From contig JAJEKB010000542.1 of assembly GCA_022393335.1 (NCBI GenBank), positions 235,189 to 299,188 of the forward strand: a DNA stretch of 64,000 nt, written 5' to 3'. Under the pieces are notes generated by a model, which did no database searches, was not told where the DNA came from, and worked only from the letters and a program-made list of their open reading frames with translations. This document shows, piece by piece, positions 13,401 to 25,103 of the stretch. The DNA is from Macrotrachela quadricornifera (lineage: Eukaryota; Rotifera; Eurotatoria; Philodinida; Philodinidae). A program made the position numbers and the translations under genes. The first letter of the stretch is position 1, and each line of letters starts with the position of its first letter.

Positions 13401-14427
13401 CTAATCGTACCACTGATATATAATAGTTGAGGACCTAAGGGTGCTCGCATAATATAGTACTTGAGGATCTACGAGTATCCCTGATACGTAGTTCTCAAAA
13501 AGTTATAAAGACTCAAAGAGATAAAATAATTTAATGTAACTTAATTTATGATTTAATGAATGATGATAAAGAAATAAGTTAAATTTATATTAAATTTAAG
13601 TTGCTGATAATTTAATTTATCCATAAATTAAATTAAAAATAAATATAAATCGACACTCCTAGTTGACAATAAAGATACAAAAATCTAGCTACTTAAAAGA
13701 GAATATTTCTTTACGTGGAAGCTTGGTGAAAAATAATTATTTTATCTAATGCATTTTAAAGTAATTATTTGTATCTTTCGATATTATATTCAGCCGTTGG
13801 AAAGACGTTCTAGAACAACTGTCATTCTATTCACCTGTTAATTCAATGTATAGATTTCCTATTTTGTTTTCGTTTTGTAAAGTACATTATTCAATACGTT
13901 AAAAAATTTGAAAATATCATTTTTTATTCAATTATGCTTGTTCTTCAAAACGAGCAGGCAAAAAGACTTAATCTTACCTTATTTGTAGTAGATTTTGAGA
14001 AACGTCTTAGTGACCATTGAGATTTTTTATTAAAAGACTATCATACAAAAACCATCTATCTTCTATGATCTTGACAATGAAAACATATCACTTATATCCA
14101 GTTGCTTATGACCTTTTTCAATGGTATTATTTGTATTCAAACGAGACTTAACAAATAAATATACATATAAGATATTTGTTTTTAATAAAAATATTTAGAA
14201 AATATAATTTATTTTGTATATTTCTGTATAGATATGCTTTCCTCCACTATCCTGATACTGAAAAAGCCGCCGAAGTTGTGAATAATGCTAATAATTTTAA
14301 AATTAATGAGCAACCTCTTATTATTTCCTATTATGACAAAACGATATCATCACGAACAAAAAACAACAATAATAATGTTCATCAATCATCAGAATATTCT
14401 CAAACTTGTAATATTGACTACCAATAA
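7486..14427 (+). CDS. JmjN / inactive JmjC / two-RRM protein
   Basis: Six exons: 7486-8473, 8534-8660, 9086-9326, 9420-9634, 9684-9989 and 14232-14427, giving 690 aa with all phases consistent. Residues about 5-48 resemble JmjN, ending in GAIKIIPP. Residues about 150-275 are a JmjC fold: FNYHHEGGDHYWYIIP (N182, W192), CFEHRSILMNP, and WSETINFALPSW. An ungapped comparison with the KDM4 family places Ser172, Ser174 and Ser254 where the iron ligands His, Glu and His should be, so demethylase activity is not expected; JARID2 is a known inactive relative. Two RNA-recognition motifs follow, at about 485-545 (ILLMSGIRN) and 572-665 (IWNVIVRQIP, then GYAFLHYP across the last splice). JmjC plus RRM is not a combination I know. 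The last intron is 4.2 kb and full of repeats. Confidence 0.75.
11165..11310. mobile_element. Small imperfect palindrome, MITE-like
   Basis: The left side carries ATCGTTTATCTTCG and ATGCGTGCACGAAGAAAAAC. The right side carries the inverted counterparts GTTTTTCTTTCACGCAT and CGCAAAGATAAATGATCGAT. The halves pair over most of about 145 bp, with mismatches. It lies inside the long intron of the JmjC-RRM gene. No target duplication was found. Confidence 0.45.
11889..12355 (+). repeat. Left tandem array of the Foldback-like element (34-35 bp units)
   Basis: Around 13 degenerate units of the form TCCTCAACTGCTATACTATA plus a short block containing ACCCTTGG. Spacing between successive CTCAAC cores at 12064, 12098 and 12133 is 34 and 35 bp. 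The array is the inverted counterpart of the one at about 12905-13490. Confidence 0.8.
12578..12905. mobile_element. Nested palindromic element at the centre of the Foldback-like element
   Basis: The arms (about 12578-12670 and 12815-12905) are imperfect reverse complements and share GTACCTATCGTAAA, CTGGTCGCTGCGT and CTAATCAGAT or its variant. They surround about 140 bp of unique sequence. The most economical reading is a MITE inserted in the loop of the larger element, although it could be part of the original structure. Confidence 0.55.
12905..13490 (-). repeat. Right tandem array of the Foldback-like element
   Basis: Degenerate units with the core GTTGAGGACCTAAGGGTACC repeated at roughly 35 bp steps (some units deleted or extended), in opposite orientation to the left array. 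The outermost part, containing CTACGAGTATCCCTGATACG, is almost an exact reverse complement of the left arm at about 11910-11935. Confidence 0.8.
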
Positions 14428-16034
14428 ACGAATCTTAAACATTTTTGCGCTTATAATGTAAATAAAAGAATTTTATTCATCGTTTTAAAAAAGAAGACTT
14501 TCTACACAATAATGTAGAATCTCTAATACTCCTTTAGTTTCAAAGTCAGACTAAAATCTCGACTTTGTTTTAGTTTTGATATCTATTGATTCTTTTTATT
14601 TTTTGTGTATAATAAAAGATATTTATTATATATTAGTGTTGTAATCATATTGGGATCATGATCCTCTGGAATTAAAGCTATTTCAAAAAGCGACAGTTAT
14701 TATTAAGTACATATAATGGCTCATTTTATGCAAAAGTGATATTCATGTTATCTTGATTTTTTTATATCACAGTTACATATTTCTTATGATTTTCTTGGTT
14801 AAATTGTTACTTGTATCCCGCGATGTAAAAGTATCCGTACAAATGTCTGAGGCTATTGCGCAATGAGTATGAATCATAGAAATCAGATTAACATGTCTTC
14901 TAATAGAGTGAAATGAGCTCTTTTGAATGATCTATGACTTGCCCATTCAAAAGGGAAAATAAGGGTGATGTAGGAAAAATATGAAGAGTTTCTAAAATGC
15001 ATTGTTACCGGATGCACTAAAAATGCGACATTTTTCGCAAATATCTCGGCTTGGAAGGATGATAAAATCTTGATTTTTTTTTCTTAAAAGATGTGCCACA
15101 AAAAGCTCTACAAAATTGTCTACAGAAATCTCTAGTCATTTATCACCATGGTATTTTCTAAACTCAATATAAATAACCCACGTGGTAATACAATGTTCCA
15201 GTGTATTGAGCATGATAAAAATACTTGGAAGGCCTTCTTTGTTTTGCAGTAGAGATTTTTTCATGCAACTTATGTAAAGCTTTCGACAGCCCATCGTTCA
15301 AAATAAAAATCAAGATGCTACCATTTTCACAAGCTACGATACATAGGGATATCCAAAAGTAGTGGTAAAGACATTTTAGTACCACATACTAAGCTTGATA
15401 AAAGTTCCTTTTTACATAGAATGATAGAGAATAAAATGCTCTATCTTTCTATGCTATTTGATCATTATTGAACTAATATTGTAATGATAAAATTTGGATA
15501 AGAACTGTTTTTGCTGAATGCTAGCTCAAAATAGTAGACGATAACGGATATGTCACTTTTGTATTTCGCTTTATTATTATTTGATGCATTGTATCAGAAA
15601 AAAGAAATATACCAAAAGATGTAGCGTGAAAAGCTCTACAATTTTCACTGAGTCACTCATTTTTTAAGTGCACGTTTTTATCTTCGAAATGCACAAAATT
15701 GTCAGCAATCAAATTTCGGTATAACGAAAACGAGATTTTCGTTTTGATAAAAGATATATACATTTATTCATATAACAAGTTTGCATAAAATATATTCATA
15801 CGCGGAAATAATATGACAAAGACAATTTTTTTCATAACAAAAGTGATTTTAACACTTTATACATTCAACATAAAAAAACTAACGGTAAAATATAAATAAT
15901 CAATCGTTTCATCCTTCGTTCAAAAAAAAAACGATGTAAAATAAAATATTGAACCTATGAAAATTTCTTTGGTAAGACTTTTTTTGTTCGTATTCAAAAA
16001 TTCTTTTAATCTAATTATTTTAAAAACAAAATAT
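14428..16034. other. Intergenic region between convergent genes
   Basis: This 1.6 kb lies between the stop codons of the JmjC-RRM gene (+) and the FkbM gene (-). It should contain both 3' untranslated regions; AATAAA-type signals occur at about 14460 and 14611. A 73-codon minus-strand ORF (15164-15385) has no recognisable feature. I see no repeat or RNA gene. Confidence 0.5.
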
Positions 16035-18680
16035 TTATGCAAATGATGATCCTAAATTGTATGATTGAATTTCTAAACTAGAAGTTTCATTTAATTCAAC
16101 AAAACAAGCATAAATATCAGTTTGAAGATGTCGTCTAGCATGATCATCATGAAATTGTTCTAATACAGCGTCAGTTAATGGACCATAAACAGTAGTACCT
16201 AATCGATCTAATGCAAATAATTGTTTTGCACCGAGAGTATTTTTAACAAATGGTATAAGATCTCGTTGTGCTGCTCGATCAGTCCACCACGCTGTATATT
16301 CAAAAATTAAATGATGAATACGTTTCTCACGAAATAATTTTTCAGCTGAACGAAGTATATCTAATTCTAAACCTTCAACATCAACTTTTAACATAATAAT
16401 AGTTGAATTTAATGGCCATTCAACATCATCAAGACGAATTGTTGACATACGTAATGTTCCATTAGATGTTGTTGTTAATGGTCCTTCCATATTAAAATTT
16501 ATTTGAGAATTAGATGGTAAACTATTAACAGCTTTATTTATAACATGAACACGTGAAGTAGAGAAATTGTTTAGTGCAACAGATGTTCGAATAAGTTCAG
16601 CCATATTTGGTTGTACTTCAAAGATAAATACTTGACAACCACATGCTGCTGCATATAATCCAAAATCACCTATTAACCGAAATATATATTTATAGAAAAA
16701 GAGGTTAATACATTTAACTTTTCATTTGAGATATTCAGATGATAATGAAACTTTTCTGTTTTTTATCTTTTTAAAATAAATATTAAATAAGTCGAATATT
16801 CAAACTTTGATCGATATAACATATGATGTGAAAATGATGGAATAAATATTGATCCTTATTTCTCTTGGATGGTAAGGCGTTGGAATGAAATATTTTTTAC
16901 TATTGTTTATTTCAAAATAGAATTGCACTCGGTTACATGTCGAATAATTCGGTAATGCTGATAGCTCTCGTTTTCAGATTTTTTTTTGTCGTTAGAAAGA
17001 GAATAAATCGAAGTAGAAATTGATCTAAAGATCGAAATATTTCAAAATTTTTCTGAAAAAATACTGTCTGATTCCCTGGATTAGATTTATTTTCAATTCC
17101 ACTTAAAAATCGGATATCTCGAAAAGGAAACATTTTTTTGACTAAAATTTTTAGAACATTCTATGCACTCCTAGAACCATTTATAGACAAATTTTCAAGT
17201 CAAAATTCTGTAATTTGTTTTCTTAGTAATACCCAAGAACATGTCAAAATTCCAGTAAAATGGTCATCATTTTTTAAGAAAAGGTCGAAAACACCTAAAA
17301 ATTCGAGAATATATAGAACAGATATTGGAGTACAACATCGCTCAAAATAAAATTGAAAATATCTATAATCAAAGAAATCAGACAGTATTTTTCCAAAAAA
17401 CTATTGCAATCTCTTAGAAAACTTTTGAAGCATTTCAATATTCAGGTAGATTTGTAGTTCTCATTTATTATCTTTTTAACGATGAAAATCTGAGCTCGAT
17501 AGTCATCAACATTGCTTAGTTAATCAACAGACAATCAAATACATTCTGTTTTGAAATCGACAACCTAAGATAAAGCTATTTTTCACTTTTGAATCATACC
17601 TAACTTATTTATATCAAATGTTTGTGAATGAATTAACACAATGAAAAAGAGAAACATTCTTAACATGAATTTGTACTTTACATAAAAATCTGAAAAAGTG
17701 GCATAATATATCGATTTCTATAATCCTTTCAATAAACATGTTCTGAAATGAATATGTTTCCATCCGTGGATACGGATTTCGATATTTAGTAGATCGTTAA
17801 AAACATCTTTTAAAACAGTATTTAACTGGATTTTTGTTTAAACTTGTCAAAACAATTTCGTAACCATTTCTTAGTTACGGATGTATGACAAATATGAATC
17901 ATATACAGTTCAAAAGAGGAAAAGATTCTCTATCAACTACTCAGAAAATATTCTTTTCGGAACGGCTTTATTAAAAAACGATACAGGGTTCAACCTTATG
18001 TATCGTCACATTATAGAAAAAAAGCTAATTTTTATTAACAACGCTTCTCTTTCGCATTGCATCAATCCTTTCAGCATCCTGCCACTCAAGAGGAATAGAA
18101 ATCGATATTTGTCTCATCACTTTTTTATCCTATATTATTTCGGAGAATGTCAAATTGGCTTATGATTTGTGATGCTGAAATGATTCTGTTTTATGAAGCT
18201 CGAAAAATTCAGTAAAATTCAATAATAACAAATATTATATAATCAAATGTTCTTAGAGTAATCGTAAATGAAAATTTTATTACCTAAAAATCCACCAACA
18301 TCGACAACAACAAGTGATGGATCTGCCTTGCATGTTTCAACCAATTTAAGATATTTAATTACTGTTGCTTGAGCTTTATCACCATTTGCATACGGTTTTG
18401 CACCATTATCTGTTGCTATTTTATAGATAGGAGTACGATCATCCATTTCTACTACTATATATGATACTGATGGTGATGTTGTTGATAATGGTAAAGATGA
18501 TGTTGTTGATAATGGTAAATGTGATGCTTTTGTTGATAATAGTAAAAGTAATGCTGTTGTTGATGATGACGACGATAATGACGGTGGCGATAGTAATGAT
18601 TTCAAAGTATTAGTATACAAATAACAGGTCAAACTAATTCCAATCACTAATCCTACCAAAAATATTTTTGATCTTGACAT
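16035..18680 (-). CDS. Membrane-anchored FkbM-type methyltransferase
   Basis: Two exons on the minus strand, 18284-18680 and 16035-16669, encode 343 aa; the splice joins the glycine between the halves of the SAM-binding loop. An N-terminal membrane segment (residues about 6-24) with a short cytoplasmic tail suggests a type II protein of the Golgi/ER. A Ser/Thr/Leu-rich stalk follows, with SHLPLSTTSSLPLSTTS repeats. The catalytic domain starts near residue 85. Motif I reads VVVDVGGFLGDFG (D127), followed by VFIFEVQP, the acidic post-I position, then MLKVDVEGLELDIL and HLIFEY, all typical of FkbM methyltransferases (O-methylation in bacterial members). The animal substrate is unknown. The 1.6 kb intron contains an imperfect inverted repeat. 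Confidence 0.85.
17034..17440. repeat. Imperfect inverted repeat in the FkbM intron
   Basis: Sequence around 17050-17100, including AATACTGTCTGATT and TTATTTTCAATT, recurs inverted at about 17349-17440, with about 250 bp between. Both arms extend weakly outward (GAAATATTTCAAAA against GAAATGCTTCAAAA). Probably a decayed non-autonomous DNA element. A 70-codon ORF in the loop has no recognisable similarity. Confidence 0.5.
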
Positions 18681-20114
18681 CTAGTAAAAGTTGAGAGTTA
18701 CATAACTTTTTTTAATTATTTATGAAATATAAATCTATATTTCGAGTTTCTTATTTCTTATATTAGAAAAAATCATTTTTATTATAATATAATTTCTTTA
18801 TTGAGCTGTTTTTTTTTCTAAAGAATGTTTGATAATACAGATATATAATGTTTTTTAGAGATAGGACAACTAATCAATCTAAAAGATATCTTTTCATTAG
18901 AGATCTCGTTTTCATATTACAGTTATTTAATACATCTTCTAACTGCAATTAGATCTATCAAAATTCAAGCTTAAAACAATACTAATAACAAAACATTTTT
19001 GTTCTATTATTGCAAATCATTTTCTCAAAGCAGATGAAAAGCTTTTTAATACCTTCAAGTGTTATTATCACAAAAGAACAAAATGATTCTATTATTAAGC
19101 CTTTCGTGTTTTAATTCTCCAGTCTAATCGCAAATAATGGGTATATTAAAATGAATATAACATTCTTATTTCTCACTTACATCTGTATGTATCATGTAGT
19201 TATGTTTAATTATATTTTTTTTAGATGAAATATGTATATTTATAAATCATTTGTTAATAGAAGAAAACAATTTTATCAAACCTATGTTTATTCTATCAAT
19301 TATTTCTTATATAAAACTAACTAAAAAATATTCTATCAAATTTCTAATTAAATTTATTTTTATTAAATAATAGTTTATAAGAATAATGTTGGTATATGAA
19401 TATGATCTGTTACTAAAAATCAAATCATCATCTCTTAAAAATGCTACGAGAGTATCAAAAAAATATTTTGATTTTTTATAAAAGGAAACTTGTATATTTA
19501 TTATCATACTTTTTTTGTGGTAAATATAAATGTGAGATGTTTTTCTAACAATATAAAACATGTAGTGTTGTTCAAATGCAAAAAACAAACGCCATCGTTT
19601 TTTTTCTGAATAGTTAAAAAATGAATTCTTTTACTGTCTTACCTACATGAAATGAAAATTCAGTTTCAGTACATGCAAACAAAGAAAAAAATTCCATTAA
19701 CTGTGTTGCTTTAACTATAGAAGAGAAAACATGTGGAGTAAAGTAACAAAATTTATTTTTCTTCCATTATTATTCAAAGAATAAAAAACATGTCATGGTT
19801 ACATGATGACCGTTCACACCGTCGCAGTCATATTGCCGCACAATCACTTCGTCACATAGCACTTAGTCGCGCTCTCTTCCCCTCTATCTACTCTTTGCAT
19901 CCTTCTTAATTAATTCACTTTTTCAAGACATTACTTTGAGCCAATAATTCATATTTATTTCGTAAACTATACACTACATAATGAACACATTTACGACAAA
20001 AAAAACAGACAAAATTTATAAGAAAAACAGTAATAAATCAAACAATAAGCAAGAGAACAATCTAAATAAATCAAAAGAAAAATATTTATAGAAATAATGT
20101 CAAAAATAACTTAC
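18681..20114. other. Intergenic region upstream of the FkbM gene
   Basis: AT-rich 1.4 kb that should include the promoter of the FkbM gene on the minus strand. The ORF at 19307-19588 (-) is low in complexity and lacks any motif. A short GC-richer patch at about 19805-19890 stands out, but nothing is recognisable in it. Confidence 0.45.
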
Positions 20115-21000
20115 TTAAAGAATGATATTGGCAGCCATATTCTTTAAAAAGTCGTCCATTTGAGATGAGTCAGATGCATTGACCAGCCGAGTAATACATT
20201 CGTCCAATCTTCGATAACAGGCATTCTTCGTCTTGATATAGTGACCTTATAGAATTTTTGCCATATCCTTTTCAAATTTCGATTGTTCACGATGGATTTT
20301 CTCTGCCAGTTTTATAATATGAGGATGACTTCTTGCATCACAATTTGCGAATGCATTGTACCAGCCTTCCATCGAATTATTGGAGAGAGGAACTGTGCTG
20401 ACTACAATATCATGAATATTCCATAATTTGTGATCAAATTAAGGCTTCTTACGACGAGTTCCTAAAGAAATAGAATATATATAACTCTTTTGAAGAATAG
20501 AGGAAAATATATCTCTTTTTTTCGTTTAACGATCTACGTCTTGTCAAAATGATCGAGTAACTCGTCGGCGTCGTCGTCAAATTGATCGGCAATGAAATCA
20601 AAGACAATTGCAACTTCATTGATGAGAACAAAAGCACGAGCAATCATTTTTTTAATATCTAAACGAAAATACTCATCATTGTTATATTTTGCTTATGAGA
20701 AGCGAAAGAGACAACCTGAAAGAGAAAGCTTTAGTTTTTTTTTGTGAACAGAAAGGAACATGCCTTTATGCAAAACATTTGGCAATAGCTTTTTGATTGA
20801 TTTTATCATACTTGTTCCGAAATCAGTCATTATTGATTCAAGTTGGAAATTATCTTGTTGTAGTACTTTCTGGAAAAATAAAGTGCATTCATCTGTTTTT
20901 TTACCAATTAATAATTCATAGATAAGAGGGATAATTGCATTGGTTATCATCGCATGTAACGTGAATAATTGATAATAATCATCAGAACACACCTATATCA
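20115..21000 (-). pseudogene. Decayed MULE-type transposase
   Basis: Minus-strand fragments read as the catalytic and C-terminal parts of a Mutator-like transposase of the kind paired with FLYWCH zinc fingers. The part at 20693-20992 gives YYQLFTLHAMITNAIIPLIY and SIMTDFGTSMIKS with LPNVLHKG, the typical order after the first catalytic Asp. Continuing downstream in other frames are FDFIADQFDDDADELL and, at 20115-20460, KLWNIHDIVV, NNSMEGWYNAF, HPHIIKLAEKIHREQSKFE and NACYRRLDECITRLV. In-frame TAA codons near 20440 and 20250 and the loss of the N-terminal half show it is dead. An apparent intron-like gap (about 20465-20538) separates the blocks. Confidence 0.75.
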
Positions 21001-24000
21001 AAAAATGATTAGAAAAAAATATCTGTATTATAACAGGCAAACTTTCAGTTCGGGAACTTTCATATGATTGGTCGCAGAACGAAAAGAACAGTTCATATGT
21101 AAATGCATCATATATGCTCATTCATTATGTATATACGTCGTATATGTCCATTCCTTATGCATATTTATAAATACATCAGTCATCTATATTATATTTTATA
21201 TTAAGGAATTTTTTTCTTATATAAATGAAATCAATTTTTCCTACGGTATTGAGGAACACCTAAGGAAGAAAAGCCGACCGATATCGTCATGCTCCCGAAG
21301 TACAGTGCATTTATCACAACACTAATTTAAGTAATGGATACTGTATATTGCACTTACTTTTTAAAAATATGTATTAATAGCAAATTGTTATTTGTCGAAT
21401 CACAATTAATAATGAAAGGTTAAATATCAGTTGACTTCTTTTGAATATCAAAAACAAAAAAATGAACATGATTTTCTTTTGATATTTGCCAACTTTATCT
21501 ACTAAATTTTATAGATCAATAGCATTCAAACTTTCATAAAAGATAATTTTAATTAATTCTAGAACATGCAAACCATCTCAATTATTTGCTTTCTTTTTAT
21601 CGATGCATTTAATATGTTTGCATATTAATTTTTTCGTTTGTATAAATTAATAATTTCAGAGAATCTCTTACAGACAAGTATTATTATAAAAAGACGACTT
21701 CAGAATATAAGTCAATGCTTTGTTGATATATCAAGCTTTGAACGCTGAAAATATTATCATTGTAAAAAAAAAAGGAACTTGTATTATCCTACAAATAAAA
21801 GTTTAGTTGTTAATTTTTGACAGAGAATATCAAAAAATATTTTACGTGTATTTCCATTATACTGTTTTGACCATATAATTTTTGTTCATGATGATTCAAC
21901 ATGACAAACACATTTTCCATATAAATATTTTATATGGATTCATCTTGATAGTCAACTTTTATACAGGAATAAAAAGTTTTAACAATTTCTATAGATTATT
22001 GATGATAATAATAAATTTATTTTTATTCCTTGATATTATTAATGTGTTGCAGGAAATTTCGGTATGTGAGTATTAGATATAGAAAAATTTTTTATTAATT
22101 CAACTTATTATATGAGCTGCACAGTAAAAGAATGATCTAGAATATTCAGCCAAATTGGATGCCCGCATATATCTAATGTATATTTTTGAAACATACAATC
22201 ACGAAATGAGATTATGATTGTTTATTTCGTTTTCTAATGAAAAATTTATGAATAAATTCACTTAATGAATTCATTTTATCCTTTTTAATAATTAACCCAA
22301 AAAAAAACAGTATGTCTGAAGTAAATTTATTATTAAAAATCATTAAGCAATACATTTTTGCATTGAAAGATGTAAGTTATCTATTGTTTCTTTTGAATAA
22401 TTTTTCTTGTCTTGTGACTACTAAGTATGAACTGGCTCTTGCTAGGTTATCATTTATTCGATGGTAAGTTGTCTGTAATTCATTAGAAGGGAACATTTGA
22501 ATAGCAATAAGTAAATAGTGTTGTCGAATATCATGAAATCTAACTGTTATTTACTTATGTTGCCATATCTTACAGAATTTTATTGTAAATAGTCTACATA
22601 GGTTATAAATCTTTTTTCAAAAATTTCACAATTTTGTACTCTACGTTTTTTACTTATCTTCATTTCTTTGTCTCTTTCATAACTTTCTTTTTCATTCTTC
22701 GGTACGTCATTTGTTGGTTTTTTATATCAAGCAATTATCTTTAAAGTTTACATAAAATAAGAAAATAGTCAAATATTTTATTATTAATACCTACACAACA
22801 TCTACGACGATCAGTTTAAAACAACTTTATTGAATTTCTATTTCTATTTCTTTCATTGTTGTGAATAGAAAACAATTGTATATAAATGCATTAAGAACTT
22901 TTAACTTCGCACCACATATAGTGATCACAAAATATCGTGAAGTGTTGCAACGAGCTTATGATTTATTAATTTTGAATAATGATGAGTATGACGAAAGGAT
23001 TGTAGAACGTTTTGAGTAGCACAATATTTTAATTGAAGAAATAGATGCAAATAAAAATAAGAAGATGAATTATCATCATTATAGAAAAATTATATTGGAA
23101 CAATTGAACAAGAATACGTAGTTACTTGATAAAGTTTTAAACGAGTAAATCTCATAGAAACTTGTAATCCGTAGAAAGATTCATTGATTTGATGATGTCT
23201 TATTAAGAAATCAAATTGAAGCAATGACAAATAATAACTACTAAGGAAAGTACTACAATTTTGCTCTAACTTTTCATTGCATCGTTCACCTATAAATAGT
23301 TTCGACGAAACTAGAAAAATTATAAAGCATATGCATCCATGTTTTTTTTTCTCGCAAGACATAAAAAAATCTATATAAAAAAAAGGCTCATTTTTTTGAA
23401 AATACCGTTTCTTTATTAGATGAATAGCAACTCCTAATTACATAACTGATTCGATGTTTATTGTTCAGTTACTTTCATAAAGTTGGAACTTAATGACTAA
23501 TTTCTTTCATGTATATTAGTATTCTAGAATACTTCACTGTATTTAACTGCTTGAAAAATAAATTTAAATATGGTTAAAAAAAATTATAAACATCAAAAAT
23601 AAAAATATTGAAAGCTGTTGAATGAATATGAGAATGGGATAGAGATGGTTGCTGTTTTAGTTTTATGACAAAGATCTTTTATTTGAATATAACATCTATA
23701 ACAATTATAATTTGAGAAAAAAACGTTTTTCAGAGTAACAAAATTTGTACAATAATGAAATAATAGAGACGATTGAGTGGATTAAATAATATTAAATAGA
23801 TACATTTTTATTTTGTTTTCTTCATAAGTAAACAATGTCAATAGTATCTGATGTCGGCTGGTATCAATATTGAGCGGTATTAAATAGGAGTTACTATTAA
23901 TTCGTGTCGATACAAATATCAGCCAATATGATTAACTCGAAACTGTATTCCTTCTTATGACATGCCGTAGTCTTCGACGTTTCTATTATTGATGTTTTTA

Positions 24001-25103
24001 CTGTTAACTATTTTTATTTTCGACAATTGAACTTTTCACATTGTTATCTCAATATTTTTATCGTTGACCTTTAAGTGAATAGATTGAGATCTATATTAGT
24101 ATCACTCAGAGTTAGTAACTAAAATTAAACGTCTATACTAAAACAGAATTATACTAAGACTAATAATAGTATCAAACGATGTATTCAGAAGTTCAACTTT
24201 GACAAAAAAAAACTGATTATCAATTGTTGTGATTTGACTCTTGCGTATAGGTGAATTGTGAGCTGTTACACACCTATTCTTTATAATTTTAATGATTTCA
24301 AATCTTAAATATGTTAAGAAAACGCAATAACAGACACTAGTATATCAAAATTTCAAGTTTCACCTAAACTTGATTATCACGCGTCGGAAGAGTATTTGGT
24401 CTCAAACACTCAAAATATATAATAAAAAAGGTATTTTCTTTGACATGGACCTGTTCATATTGGGAGAGGGAGTTATCATGGATACAAACGATTGTAGAAT
24501 TTCTTTAGTCTCACGTTCAAATAACCAACTTATGATTCAAAGATGAAGTCAAGAGCATTCAGAATATCTTCATTTAAAGTAGAAATTATTCATCATAAAA
24601 TATTTTACTCCTAAAAAGAAGATTTATTCGATGAGAGTAATTAACTGGATGCTTCCCTTAAAAAAATATCGACAAGATAAATTTAATGACTAAATGACTG
24701 ATATCGTATATTTTTAATAGTCTTCCTATGAAGACAATCTGTTGAATATATAATTTTAGTAATAATTTGCAAAATCAGTTGGATATCCTTTCTTCATGTC
24801 TCTAGTTTCTGTTTAAATCAAGATCTTAATACATATTCTAATTATAAGACGCTTGGTCTTATCCTTCATATGAAACAACACTACAAAATATTGTATTGAA
24901 GTTGAATGTATTAAAAAATAAAGATAATTTTAATCATTATTAAATATTAGATATAAAATAGTCTATTCACTTTCTTAGCTTTGACCTAACTAATCATACT
25001 TCAATAGTATAATAATAAAACATAATAAAGATAGATGCAATTGATTGTGACTATTATATATATATATATTTATTTATTTAATTTCCTATGCTATTAACAT
25101 TTT
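21001..25103. other. Gene-poor region, 4.1 kb
   Basis: No convincing gene. Two coding-like patches occur on the plus strand. One, at about 22312-22476, reads as two small exons separated by a 62-bp GT..AG gap. The other, at about 22919-23119, is open apart from one TAG. The rest is AT-rich, with short unrecognisable ORFs (for example 23090-23362 minus). Confidence 0.45.
22312..23119 (+). pseudogene. Possible decayed small gene (two coding-like patches)
   Basis: An ATG near 22312 opens MSEVNLLLKIIKQYIFALKD, which runs in phase 0 into a GTAAGT donor. An exon beginning YELALARLSFIRW follows about 62 bp later and ends at a second GTAAGT donor. I find no good continuation there. At 22919-23119 a charged stretch (KYREVLQRAYDLL, DEYDERIVERFE, then one TAG, then HNILIEEIDANKN) is open in one frame. 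The order and the perfect splice signals suggest a broken or fragmentary gene, but the two patches may be unrelated. I do not recognise the family. Confidence 0.25.

Larger units (their letters stand above)
11780..13660. mobile_element. Foldback-like element with repeat-array arms and 11-bp flanking duplication
   Basis: A 1.88 kb element bounded by an exact direct repeat AGTTGACAATA at 11769-11779 and 13661-13671, as expected of a target-site duplication. The ends are inverted (GGGGTGGTATTT against AGGAGTGTCGATTT), then an AT-rich block, then near-perfect inverted blocks around CGTATCAGGGATACTCGTAGA. Each arm continues into a tandem array of 34-35 bp units (left about 11889-12355, right about 12905-13490, in opposite orientation). 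Arms made of tandem repeats with a unique centre are the hallmark of Foldback elements. The centre holds a further nested palindrome. There is no transposase, so mobility would depend on another element. Confidence 0.75.
9990..14231. other. Long last intron of the JmjC-RRM gene
   Basis: This 4.2 kb intron begins GTAAGT and ends in a pyrimidine-rich tract and TAG. The frame joins GG at its left to A at its right, restoring the glycine of the RNP1-like GYAF motif, so the intron is real despite its length. It contains a small palindromic element (about 11165-11310) and a Foldback-like element (11780-13660). The other introns of this gene are 49-425 bp. Confidence 0.75.

Noticed and set aside
11889..13490. 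Regular ~35-bp repeats that could suggest a CRISPR array
   Set aside because: Units are contiguous, degenerate and arranged as two inverted arms of a transposon, with no constant spacers, in an animal genome.
15164..15385. 73-codon minus-strand ORF
   Set aside because: No motif and no splice partner; it lies in the shared 3' region of two convergent genes.
23090..23362. 90-codon minus-strand ORF
   Set aside because: Partly antisense to a coding-like patch; no motif or plausible exon context.
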